Shown here: positions 35,526 through 47,153 of the stretch, piece after piece
Position numbering within the stretch: position 1 is the stretch's first letter
How the letters are laid out: every line of letters starts with the position of its first letter
Source: Phyto melanocephala
Lineage: Eukaryota > Arthropoda > Insecta > Diptera > Rhinophoridae
Reading direction: 5' to 3'
NCBI GenBank assembly: GCA_941918925.1
Contig: OW799233.1
Coordinates: forward strand, 43,948,275-44,012,274
DNA length: 64,000 nucleotides
Program-made: the position numbers and the translations under genes
Notes under the pieces: model-generated
The model's input: only the letters and a program-made list of their open reading frames with translations
Databases searched by the model: none
What the model was told of the DNA's origin: nothing

Positions 35526-36284
35526 AAACAAGTAAAAGCGCTATATTCGGCCGTGCCGAATCTTATATACCCTTCACAACGTGTAGTCATGCAATAACAG
35601 TAAATTCACGTATGTATGTTAAAAAAAACAAAAAAAAAAAAAAAAATAAAAAAAAAATTTAAAAAAAAAAATTTAAAAAAAAAATTAAAAAAAAAAAATT
35701 ATTATATACATATATAATATATATAAAACAAAAAAAAAATAAAAAAAAAATTAAAAAAAAAAAAAAAAAAAAATAATAATAAAAATATATATAATATATT
35801 AAATAAAAAATAAAAAAAAAATTAAAAAAAATTTTAAAAAAATTTAAAAAAAAATTTTTTTGCCTCAGCTGGGATTCGATGCCACGTTTTCTCTAACCAG
35901 TATACACGTTTGTATGTATGTATGTTGTTGTTGTAATGTTGTTTTTATGAAAAGAAAATCGAGGTGGTCGTGGGTTTTTGCTCATATCTCAGTTGTTTAT
36001 GTACCGATGTTTCTGATTTTCAATACCGATCTACTCCCGAATATTTCTGATATTTTAATACCTTACCCGGGTCCAACCTATGTCGGGAGGCTTCAAAAAG
36101 TTGATTTCAACATACACACGGACAGACGGACAGACGGACAGACGGTCAGGGCTTAATCGACTCCTCTATTCATAAGCTTTCAGAAAATATATACTTTATG
36201 GGGTCGGAAATGAAAATTGTAGAAATTTCACACGGAATGACAAACCTATATATACCCTTTTTCACTGTGTGAAGGGTATAAAAA
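35526..36284 (-). mobile_element. INE-1/DINE-like Helentron, inverted partner of 15237-16065
   Basis: The minus-strand 3' end is AGCGCTTTTACTTGTTT after hairpin ATTCGGCACGGCCGAAT; the other end carries CACTGTGTGAAGGGTATA. The centre (35630-35850) is an A-rich homopolymer block. It is closely similar to the plus-strand copy 19.5 kb away. Confidence 0.8.
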
Positions 36285-36804
36285 ATAAATGAAAACGAGA
36301 AAACCCTTTAAGCTTTAGAATAAATGTGATTATAAAACTAAATGCACTGTCTGTTTACACAACTCTACTGGCAACCAAATGGTTTTTGGATGAATATTTG
36401 TACGGGTGTATGTGTGTTCCCGTATTAGTAAAACAGTGGCTGTTTTGAGAAATTCTTCGTATTTCTTTATTTTTTTAGAAGCTGCTTCGTACCTATTGCT
36501 TTTTAATTTATTTAATGGGAAACTTTGTATGTACATATGTATGGAAGTCAGTCGTTTGGGATTTTACGTGATCTGCGACAAGTGAATTTTTAGATATAAG
36601 TTTTGGAGCAAAGATTTTTTAAGGTGCAAAATTATATGATTTTTAAGGTAATAAATATTTCATATTTTAATAGTTTTGCCACAATTGTTCATAATTTTTA
36701 ATGCATTCGACATACCTACATACATACATACATACATCGAAATCTTCTGTTAAATAATAATTTAATTGCAATTAATCAATATTCAATATCATTTCATTTT
36801 TTTT
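36285..36804. other. Intergenic DNA, no gene seen
   Basis: A+T-rich, with a CATA repeat tract at about 36718-36736. Confidence 0.5.
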
Positions 36805-37769
36805 TATACCCTTCACCTGTGGTGCACAAGGGTATATGGATATAGCATTCCGTTTGTAGTTTCTACAATTATCATTTCCGACCCCATAAAATATATATTT
36901 TCTGAAAGCTTATGAATAGAGGAGTCGTTTAAGCCCTGACCGTCTGCACGTGTGTTAGTTGAAATCAACTTTAAGAAGCAACTATATGTTCCTCCGATCT
37001 GTGTATGATAAAACACTTGCAAATATCCGGGAATGAATCGCTATTGGAATTCAGCACAATCGGCCCATAACTTTCTGAGATATGAGCAAGTAAACACGAC
37101 CGCCTCTGATTTTTCCCATATTTTTGCCATCAAAATTAAAATTGTTCAACCATAGAATAATTTATAAGTACCTTTGCTACTATTTATAGATAATATGTCT
37201 GTAAAGATATTCGTGAAAATTTTTGGATAAAGCAGGCTCTAATTGGTAAAGTGATAGGCAAACATTTTTTTTTTAAATATATATTCCAAAAATTTACAAA
37301 CGAAAATCAATTTTTTCTTGTAGACAACCGAGAGAGGGAATATTGCTATCATCTGAAAGGACTCGACTAGCGCAATATAAGTATTATAAAAAAAATTTAA
37401 TTCATGTTGGCAGCCACTACAAAATGGCGGACAATAAATTTGTATATAGGTCGAATCTGGTATTTTAAAATGTAACTTCTGGAACCCTCTCAATATTGGT
37501 ATCAAATAAAAGGGCTTGACCAATAGAATACGGTAAATTATTTAAAAATGTAAAATTCAAGATGGCGTCTAAATCAAAATGAACAAATCAATATGGGTAT
37601 CAATTTAAAGGGCTCGAATAGAAGAATACAGTTAACTACGTAAAAATTGAAAATCAAGGATGGCGTAGGAAATAATAAAGAAAAATGGCGAGTAACATGA
37701 AATATAGTACATGATGGTGAAGGGTATAATCAGATTCGGCGCGGCCGAATATAGCACTCTTACTTGTTT
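36805..37769 (+). mobile_element. INE-1/DINE-like Helentron, complete-looking copy
   Basis: It starts TATACCCTTCACCTGTGGTG and ends AAGGGTATAATCAGATTCGG..CGGCCGAATATAGCACTCTTACTTGTTT (read in parts). About 965 bp, with the interior blocks shared with 13493, 29806 and 41154. Non-coding. Confidence 0.8.
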
Positions 37770-39072
37770 GATATGAAGTTAAATTTTCTATATTTAAGTT
37801 TATTTGAACTTATATTTAGGAAATTCAATAAACTAAAATTAAGTTTATGCTAAACTTAAATTTAGATTAATCTTTTTTTCGCTGTAGTGAAAAAGTGAAT
37901 TATGTAATTAAATAAAACTTAAAGATAAATGACACTTATGCCTCTTGTCTCTTGTAAGCAGGTTTATAAGAGAGAGAAACTAAACTTTCTACTAGATAAT
38001 CTATTTATTTTAAATATAACTTTTAGGTTTTACATTTTTTATCCGTATAAATATTGCAAGTTCTATAAGAATGATAGTAAATAACAAACACCATTAAAAT
38101 ACACAAACTTTTATGAGAGAATTTCTCGCCTTAATTTCAAAATAGCCTCCATAATTCATTTATAAATTATTAGCTTTCATAATTTTTAAGTATCATGTTT
38201 TTGAATATACATGTACATGTACAGATATGAGTTAATATAAGCAATTGTGAAATAAGCTTAAGTCCAAGATATTTATCAGCAATATTATATGCATAATAAT
38301 TAAATTTGGCACAAAGGGTTAAACCAACCAAAAGAAAAATTTATATAAAAAAAAGGGTCATCATTTCTCACTACAGCTAAAAGAAGAGGCCAAGACGGAA
38401 TTGGAAATAAAAAAAAACAATATATTTCTTACCCTAAACTTTAGCTAAAGATGCATACACGAGTACTGGTTTGAAAGATTGTTTGTTCACTTGGCGCATA
38501 CTTAACGTACGTGAAGTTGTGTGACTGTGCTATTTTAACAAACAACAACGATTATGCTAATTGCTGGTCATTGTAAAGAACTCATCAAAAAAAACAACAA
38601 TATACAATCTTTAAATAAAACGACAAGGGGCTCGACACGCGCACTGACCCAAAAACACTTACTTTGAAAAAAAATACCCTCTAATAAGTTCAATAGTTTT
38701 ACTTCTTTTTTTTTTTTTTGCGTTAATTAAATATGTTAATAATTTTGGAGTGTTTTATGAATAGTGTGTGTTATTTTCTGTTTTGAGCCATCTACACCAT
38801 TAGTAAATGTCAATTTAAATAGAAAAACCATAAAATTAGTGTTGAAAAAAAATAATAATAATTTCAGTAACACTACTCGTTTTAAGGCAAGCTGCAATAT
38901 TTAACGATATTTCTTACCAGTTTTCTGTTTTCATTTATTTGTATTTTAGGATAAAAAAAAAGAAGCTGCCAATTTATTACATGCAATATTGTACTTTACA
39001 TCGATAAACTTAAGCACAAGTTTATATTAAAAGTATAGGTTTATGCAAACAGAAGTTTTTCAACGCATATTA
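37770..39072. other. A+T-rich intergenic DNA
   Basis: No gene recognised. 37778-37890 is a small block rich in AAGTTTA/TAAACTT ending in TTTTTTTCGCTGTAG. Confidence 0.45.
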
Positions 39073-40725
39073 AAGGGTGGTCCAACCATAATGCACGATG
39101 TTAATTGTGAGTCTCACTTGAACGTCAAGTTTTGCTAAACAAATTCAGCAATTTAGAGGTGCACAATTAAGCAGTACTTTAAGATTGTTGAGGCCTCTTA
39201 CGAAAATGGTAGTTCGAATCAAAATGCATTTGATACACTTCATGATATCGGCCAAATGTGTCCACGATCGAGAGAATTGCGTGCAAATTTCAGTAACCCG
39301 GGTCTGTAGGAAATGTGAAAACACATTTGAATGCTTTCCCAGTTCGTTCTGCGAAAAATATTGCTGTTGTTCACGATAGTGTGGCAAAAGAGCGATCAAT
39401 CTTGACTAGTCGTCGTGTCCAACAATTGAACATCTCACGAACATCACTGATGCGAATTTTGAATAAAAATTTTAATTTACACGCTTGCAAGGTGCAATTG
39501 ACTCAAGAGCTGAAGTCTTCTGACCATTTCAAGTGTCGTCAATAAGCCGACAAATGCGCTGCGTAATCGGGTCGTACTTCTTCGAAAATGGATCGGCAAT
39601 CAGTAACCGTAAATGGTGTTCGATAGATGATAACATACTTTTTGAACCTGGACGATATGTGGTTCCAACAGGATGGTGCCACGCGTCACACAGCCAACGA
39701 AGCAATGGCTCTTTAGCGCGAGAAAAATACAATGGCCGTTGTATCTCACGTCGTGGCGATGTTAATTGGCCGCCACAATCATGTGATTTGACCAGAGTAC
39801 GAAAACAAACAAAAGGAAACGTTTCCAATAGTTTTGTTTCGATCATTTCAGAGAGGGAAAACAAAACGAAACAAAACCCAGGATAACGGTACATGCATAT
39901 TGTTTTGTACTATGAGTGCAAACAAAACCAGAATCGAAAAGTACTCAGCTTCAATATGTAACATGCAAAACAATACAGTACAATACTTTCTGCAAACGTT
40001 TCAAAACGTTTGCTGATTGATTTGCTCTTTATATGAAAAAATCTACATGTTTATTGCTGCTTGTTGTTGGAAATTTTTTAACAATTTACCTACCTACATT
40101 AATTTTATGATCCTAATAACGATATGAAGTCACTGACTATAGTTTGCGAATTGATAATGGTGCATTGTTATTATGATTGTTATAATCTTTTTGTTCTGCA
40201 AACGTTTGCAAACGTTTCATTCTTGTTTCGTACTCAAACGAAACATACCGTCAAAGCAAAGCCTAAGTACAAAACCCGAATTGTTTTGTTTATGCTCTTT
40301 TGCATTGAAAAGTTTGTGGTTTTGTTTTGCTCGCAAACAAAACGATTCATGAAAATTGAAAAGTTTCTGACTTAGATGATTTGTACTGTGTTTCGTTTCT
40401 TTTCGTTCACTGGATTTGACACTGTTGGACTTATTTCTTTGGAATCTTTAAAAGAAAAAGTGTACGTCACTACGCAAAAAAAATGCAAGTGATGAAGGAC
40501 AAAAAAATACGGCACATTAACGACATTGAATCTTAATTATGTATCAATCGGATAGAAGTATGGTACCAAAGCCCTGGCTAGCATTTTGCCGATATTTTGT
40601 TTTACATCAGTATAATTGTCATAGATTTTTCTATCTTAATTAAAAAAGAAAAAATTAAGATAATTCTCTGAAAACTTTTTGTTTTATTTACAATTAACAT
40701 TGTGCGTTTTGTTTGGACCACCCTT
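39073..40725 (+). mobile_element. rosa-type mariner split by a hAT-like insertion
   Basis: Ends AAGGGTGGTCCAA and the inverted TTGGACCACCCTT are flanked by TA. Transposase pieces are readable in several frames (RRVQQLNISRTSLMRILNKN near 39430; GGATGGTGCCAC near 39670; ATTTGACACTGTTGGACTTA near 40413, the LTPLD block). A 620-bp element lies inside the coding region between the second and third catalytic blocks. Frameshifts and a deletion in the middle make it inactive. Confidence 0.85.
39793..40412. mobile_element. hAT-like non-autonomous element
   Basis: GATTTGAC is duplicated exactly on both sides (39785-39792 and 40413-40420). The ends are CAGAGTACGAAAACAAAC and, inverted, CAGTGAACGAAAAGAAAC: imperfect TIRs with CAG termini. 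An 8-bp target duplication and such termini are the hAT pattern. The interior repeats GCAAACGTTTGC/AAACGTTT motifs and has no transposase. Confidence 0.85.
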
Positions 40726-41153
40726 TATAAGTTATGAAAAGCTATTCAAATGTTTAACTTTCTATACGACGATATATATGAATCTAATTGAAAATAAAAT
40801 AAACAAAATCTGTAAATAACTCACCTAAATTAGGTTAGTCCTATTTTATATTTTCCCCACAAGAATACAGACATCAAAAACTCTAATTTTTTAGTATTTT
40901 TATGAATAGAAAAAAATGGAATGAAAATCAAAGTGAGTGCATTTTCTTTATTATTCAAGCAAAATACATACTAGTTTTCTTTAAAAACTACTAACTAATT
41001 TTACAAATTTGCATAGAAAATTACTACAAGCTACAAGAAACATGTTTATGCTCAAATAAAAGTACAAGACAAACTACAACAATAAAAACTTTGAAAGACT
41101 TTGTTTCATTAACACAAACCAAATATAAAAAAATGCAGAAACGTTGCAGTAAA
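40726..41153. other. Intergenic DNA, no gene seen
   Basis: A+T-rich, no recognised feature. Confidence 0.5.
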
Positions 41154-42049
41154 AACAAGTAAAAGTGTTATATTCGGCCGTGCCGAATCTGATAATACCC
41201 TTCACCATCATGTACATAGGTATAATCTCACATCGTAGCTTAACCTATATTTCATGTTATTCCCTTTTGTTCTTTATTATTTCCGATGCCATCCTTGATT
41301 TTGAATTTTTGGGTAGCTAAGTGTATTCAACTAGCCAAGCCCTTTAATTTGATACCCATATTGATGGGGTTAAAAAAATTTATCCGCCATTTTGTTTTAG
41401 ACGCCATTTTGGATTTTACATTTTAGAATAATTTACTGTATTCTACTGGTCAAGCCCTTTAATTTGATACCAATATTGAGGGGGTTCAAGAAGTTACATT
41501 TTAAAATACCAGATCTGGCTCATATATAAATTTATTGTCCGCCATTTTGTAGTGGCGGCCACCATAAATTTCAAGTTTTTTATGGTGCTTTTATTGTTCT
41601 AGTCAAGTCCTTTCAGATGATACCAATATTGACTCTCTCGGTTGTCTACAAGCTAAAAAATTTGTAAATTTTTAGAATATATATTTAAAAAAAAATTTGT
41701 TTGCCTATAGCCCGATTTATCCAAAATTGTACACGACTATCTCTAGAGGCATGTAATATCTACAAATAGTAGCAAAGGTACGTACTTATAAATTATTCAA
41801 TGGCTGAACAATTTTAATTTTGGTGGTAAAAATATAAAAAAAACAGAGGCAGCCGTGTTTATTTGCTCATATCTCAGAAAGTTATCGGGCGATTGTGCTG
41901 AATTTCAATAGGGATTCATTCCCGGATATTTCCAAAAGACTGATACCATACACAGACCTGAAGAACATATGGTTGCTTCTTAAAGTTGATTTCAACCAAC
42001 ACACGGACAAACGGTCAGGGCTTAATCGACTCCTCTATTCATAAGCTTT
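41154..42049 (-). mobile_element. DINE-like Helentron copy, 5' end lost
   Basis: The minus-strand 3' terminus (AACACTTTTACTTGTTT, hairpin ATTCGGCACGGCCGAAT) is at 41154-41190. The sequence follows the family to 42049 (CATAAGCTTTCA) and then breaks off where the copies at 15237 and 36805 continue. Confidence 0.8.
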
Positions 42050-42411
42050 CATTTTAATTTGCAACTCCCCATTTAGTTTTGAGTCGTCTATTGAAATTTA
42101 GTTTTGATGTATTTATTTGTTAAAACAATTTCTGTTGTATCGGTTGTACTGGTTAACGTCAAATAATATTAATTGTCAAGCAAATAGAATATCAAAAATG
42201 ACTAATATTTTAAATTTTAATCAGGCTTGAGTTCATATTAACAATCTTATTTTTATAAAGAATTTTTTCAATTGTGATCAATGAAAGAATAATCTGAAAA
42301 TTAGCCGAGTGGAATGCATTTTCGAAACCAGCTACGATTCCATCATCAGCACTCTTTGATCGGTCGTTGCATTCAAAAGTTTTTAGCAAATTAAAAACAA
42401 AATAAAACAAT
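42050..42411. other. Unclassified sequence between two elements
   Basis: The segment 42325-42350 (CGAAACCAGCTACGATTCCA) recalls the 3' region of Penelope-like elements, as does 5552-5590. Otherwise no feature. Confidence 0.35.
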
Positions 42412-45157
42412 GTTTGGTTGGTTGGTTGGTTATCGTGGTAGTTCGCTGCACGCCAACAGTCAAGTAGAGTCTGTATGACTCCGTTTTGACAGGACCACAT
42501 CACTCGTCAGCTTCTAGTGTATCTCAGAATAAAATCCAAGAGTAAGGGTACTAGATCCACCCCGTGGCCCTGAGATATCTCAGTAGATAATTCAGTCCAA
42601 CTTCAGATATCGCAGAGAGGCCATCTAGTATATGTTCGCCCAGAAATCTGTGTCTCTTAGCCGCCAGTGCAGGACATTCGCAGAGAAAGTGGAAAACCGA
42701 TTCCTCCTTCTCTCTATCCAGACAACTGCGACAATGGTCGTTCGATGGGAGTCCGAGCCGACTTGCATGTTTGCCTAACATCCAGTGACCCGTCAATACC
42801 GCCAGCAACCTCGATATGTCCCTCCGACTCCGACTGGTAAGTTGCAATGTACGTCGTGCATCAAAAGAGGGCCACGTAAGCCGTGCCACCTTACACGTGC
42901 TCAGCCCACGCCACCTGTTATCAGCCTTCCGGAGAAAGTGTCTGGAGATTCTGCTCTTAATAGTCCCCAACGGGATTGCAACTGCAATTGCATTAGAGAT
43001 ATCCAGAGCAGATCCTCCCCTGGTTAGCTCATCAGCACGCTCGTTACCATAGTGGCCCTTATGCGCAGGAATCCAAACTAGAGTAACGTCAGCCCGCTGA
43101 CCAAGCCTTGACAGTTCCTTTCTACATTGGCCAACTAATTTAGACGTAATAATGTATGACCTGAGTGCCGCCTGACTGTCGACAAATATTCCAATGCTCC
43201 CGTGGATATTCCCGTCATTCAGTATCCTACATGCTTCCCTGATAGCGAGTACTTCCGCCTGAAAAACGCTGCAATCATCCGGAAGACGGAAGGAGAGTTC
43301 AATCTCCGGTCCATCAGAGAAGACACCAGATCCAACACCACATTCCATCCTCGAACCGTCAGTATAGATCCTGGTGTCAAAACTCCCCAAAATGCGACCC
43401 CCATTCCACTCTCTCCTGGAGGAAATAAGAACCCTGAACGCCCCATCAAAATCCATGTAGGGCGTAATGTAGTCAGAGGGTTGATTCACGCTCGAAGGCA
43501 GCGTGGCCAATATACTCGCATGGACATACGTCCTCGACCTCCAACATCCAGTCGCATTAAGCCTCACCGCACTACTTGCGGATGTGGCCAATATATGAAT
43601 ATCTATGGGAACGAGATGCAACATAGTGTTCAGCGCCTCCGAAGGACTAGTTCGCATCGCTCCCGTTATCCCAATGCACGCCGATCTCTGTACTCTATAC
43701 AACTGATCCACAGCATACTTACGCCCTGTTGCAGTCCACCATACCAGAGATCCATAAGTGAGAATCGGACGTACTACGGCCGTATACATCCATTTAATCA
43801 TGTTGGGGGTAAGTCCCCATTTCCTACCAAACATCCCACGACACGTGTAGTAGGCCACCGTAGCCTTCTTCACCCTGTGCTGGACGTTCAGCTTCCATGA
43901 CAATTTAGAGTCCAGGATAATACCCAGATATTTCGCCCTATCCGATAGGGGAATTTCGCAGTTCCCCAACCTCGGTGGTCTGAAGCTTGGAATCTTGGTC
44001 TTTGTTGTGAACAGTACCAGTTCCGTTGTGCTTGGATTTACTACTAGACCGCTGTCCGTGGCCCAGTTTCTTAGTAATCTCAAGGCGTCGGACATGATAT
44101 CACTAATCACGTCCGGAAACAGTCCCGATACCAGTATCACAACATCGTCCGCATAAGCCACGACCTTTATTAAGCTATTGTCCAGTTCAATAAAAATCTT
44201 GTTAACAACAATAAGCCAAAGCAGTGGAGAGATCACACCGCCCTGAGGTATACCTCTCTCCACTAGCCTTGACATAGTGGTGTTACCAAGATTAGCAATA
44301 ACCACCCTTGTGCTCAGCATGGACACTAGCCAGTTGCTGATGTACTCCTCAACATCTAGACCAGTGAAGGCATGCTGAATCGCAAGGGTGGTTACGTTAT
44401 TGAAGGCCCCTTCTATATCTAAGAAGGCTGCCATAGTATACTGCCCGAATTCGAGAGACCTCTCTATAGTCCCCACGACCTCATGTAGAGCCGTCTCCGT
44501 AGAGCGTCCCTTAAGATAGGCATGCATGCCCGACAAACGCGTCGTTCCCTCCAGTCGCTGCCTGATATGAGAGTCGATGAGTCGTTCCAGTGTTTTAAGC
44601 TGAAAAGATGAAAGGCTAATCGGACGAAAGTCTTTCGCACTATCATGACTTCTCCTTCCGATCTTCGGAATAAAAACGACCCTGACCCTTCTCCAATTCC
44701 CAGGAATATAATTTAGAGATAGGCAGAGCATGAAAATCCTCTGGAGCCAGGGAATAACATATCCCTTGGCACTCTGCAACATACGTGGCAGAATTCCATC
44801 AGGTCCAGGTGATTTATATGGGGAGAAACTATCAATCGCCCACGAGATTCTCTCGTAAGAAAATATGTTCCCATCGACCACGGAATGGGTCCTATCCGCA
44901 CTCACGATTCCCGTATCAACCTCCCTGCATCCCGGAAAGTGAGTGTTCATAAGGATATCAAGGGATTCAGCCGAAGATTCAGACCAGGAGTCATCTTCCC
45001 TTTTTATATAGGTCGGAGTTGACTGATCCCTGGCTAGAATCTTACTAAGTCGCGCTGTGTCCCTAGTGCTGTCTATAGATCCGCAGAAGTCTCTCCATGA
45101 ACTTCTTTTTGCGGCCGCTATAGCCTTCTTATAAGCCTTCAGATAATATTTTTTGGT
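42412..45157 (-). mobile_element. LOA-type LINE, 5' truncated, long intact RT-RNase H frame
   Basis: An uninterrupted minus-strand frame runs from about 45157 to the stop at 42551 (about 870 codons, no start, so 5' truncated). RT motifs: MAAFLDIEGAFNNV (A), ERGIPQGGVISPLLW (B), VVAYADDVVILV (C). RNase H follows: IYTDGSRMECGVGSG, FVDSQAALRS, VWIPAHKGHYGNERADEL. The C-terminus has a Cys/His motif (CRSCLDREKEESVFHFLCEC). The short 3' UTR ends in an (AACC)n tract at 42413-42432, a simple-repeat tail as known for LOA-clade LINEs. RT plus RNase H order and motif A (DIEGAFN) support LOA. The endonuclease half is absent. Confidence 0.9.
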
Positions 45158-45164
45158 ATTTTAA

Positions 45165-46465
45165 GAGTGAAACAAGGCTATGCCGAATCTTTTATAACCA
45201 CCACCAATTTTGTGTACTTTTAAAGCACAAAATTTATTATTTTGTTATTGACAGTAATCACTATAAAATAATCTTTTTATATTAAAATATGTATCACTTT
45301 CTTTGTTTAACTTCGATACGCTAGTAAAATAATTTCGTAAATTTAGTCTTTCAATTAAAGTGGGCCTTAAAGTAGGCGTGTCATTATAGTTTCTGCTAAT
45401 AAATATAACTGAGACATTTCAATATAGTCCTTTATTCTTTCAAAAACTTTGTCCATATAGAAATAATATAAATTTAAGATAAACCGTTATATGGGAGGTA
45501 GGCGTTAAAGTGGGCGTGTTAACTTTAATTTCTGGCATAACAATGACATTGACTTGAAATCATCATACCTCTAATATTGTTGGTTTTATGAGCTTTAAAC
45601 TTCATTAACAGTAGATTACGTGAGAAGTGGGCGTTATAGTAGGCGTGTCGAAATAATTTCTGCTAATAAATTTAACTCAGATATTTTAATAAAAAGTTTT
45701 TTATTCTTCCAAAATCTTTATTAATAGAGAAATTATATAAATTTAAGATAAAGCGTTATATGGGAGGTGGGCGTGTCACTTTAATTTTTCGTTAGAACAA
45801 AGCCTTTGATCAAAAAGCAATGTTTGCAAAATCGGACATCTAGTTTTGTCAGTTTTATAAGGTTTTAAATTTTAAGGGCCGTATTCATAAAAAATATTTT
45901 AGGTTTATTAAAGGCTTATTTGACAAATTTCTCTACAACATCTGTCAGATAAGCCTTTAATAAACCTAAAATATTTTTTATGAATACGGCCCTAAATATA
46001 CTGAAAAATACAATGTGTGGTATAAATTTTCGTACATTTTGATCTATAACTCCATTCCCATTTCATGGATTTAAGCCATTTTCAGGGAGAAATATTTTTT
46101 TTTACTCAGAAATATACTTTCATGGCTCTACGTTAATGCGTTTGGACACAAATCCATTTTAGTCGATGTTGGAAGGACATGGTTTTTTTCACCTACTCTT
46201 GCATTACGAGCTATAACTCTCTTTCTAATATTCCGATTTAGCCCGTTTTTAATACTAAACAAATCTTGTGTAGAAGAAATATTCTGGCAAAATTTGAGCC
46301 CCATAGCTTCTTCGTTTCGACCTTTATCGTGCTTTCAACAGACGGACGGACATAACTAGATCGTCATAAAATAAAACCCCGATTCAGAATATATATACTT
46401 TATGGGGTCTAAAATGGATATTTCGCTGTGTTACAAACGGAATGAGAAGAATGAGCGGGTATAAA
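45165..46465 (-). mobile_element. Divergent DINE-like element with internal repeats
   Basis: It begins with GCTATGCCGAATCTTTTATA, a degenerate version of the family hairpin end. The interior has roughly three diverged units containing GTGGGCGT..AGTAGGCGTGTC and TTATATGGGAGGTGGGCG. It runs to TATACTTTATGGGGTC near 46400. The fragment at 48611-48718 is of the same subfamily. Confidence 0.55.
45876..45992. mobile_element. 117-bp near-palindromic MITE, Harbinger-like TAA target
   Basis: GGGCCGTATTCATAAAAAAT at one end is mirrored exactly at the other, and the arms stay complementary for about 50 bp apart from a short central loop. TAA flanks both ends. A 3-bp TAA/TTA duplication is the PIF/Harbinger habit (known). 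Truncated relatives lie at about 51808-51893 and 52944-53030. Confidence 0.85.
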
Positions 46466-46628
46466 ATTACTGTCTTCTTTTTTTACTTCTGAAATAACAA
46501 GCAGTACAGAAGACAGAATTTGTTGTTTTCGTACGCAAATAATTTAAACATTTCCATGCAATACGGCAAGAGAATAAAGTCTGCACTGCTTACAAAACTT
46601 TCTGGTGGACGATGATCGGGAATTTATA

Positions 46629-47153
46629 TTAGCGCAATTCACTTTTGGTAGCATTTTTGCAATTAGTGCAAATATGCACTAATTTTTTGCTACCAAGCGT
46701 GAGTGCATTTTTCATGTGTGTTGCAAACTTATGGCAACGAGCTGATTTTTTAGGTATTTAAGAAACAACAAATCTTTTTTTAAATTAATAAGTAAGATTC
46801 TGTGTTTTAATATTTTCCGAAAAGAAAATAATTTAATTTTAAATAAATTACAATGCCTAAGTCAACGGAAAAATATAATATCACAATTTTTTTGTTAAAA
46901 AATGCCATGTATGAAATTGAATTTGTGAAGATTTTAAATTCTGAGAGTAAAAAAATTGTGTATCTGTTGTGCAAATTTGTGTGACATTACTTTGCACTGA
47001 TTTTTAGTTGTGCATATTTGCTCAAGTGATGCAAACTGCAATTTAATACAATTTGTTTTTGTAGTCGTGCACAAGTTAAATTGTTTGCTAGACTTGCACG
47101 GTCTGTACGACTTGCAAGGGTAGTTTGCATCAAACAGTGTGTTCCGCTATTAG
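46629..47153. mobile_element. Candidate TIR element with TGCAAA-type repeats
   Basis: The left end TTAGCGCAATTCACTTTTGG and the right end (inverted, TAGCGGAACACACTGTTT) match imperfectly. Between them GTGCA/TGCAAA/TGCAC motifs recur about 15 times in both orientations. No coding capacity. Confidence 0.45.

Noticed and set aside
35345..35662. Lys-rich 105-codon plus-strand frame
   Set aside because: It runs through the hairpin end and the A-rich core of the DINE-like element.
43202..43900. 232-codon plus-strand open frame
   Set aside because: It is the antisense shadow of the LOA-type RT-RNase H frame, with no motif of its own.
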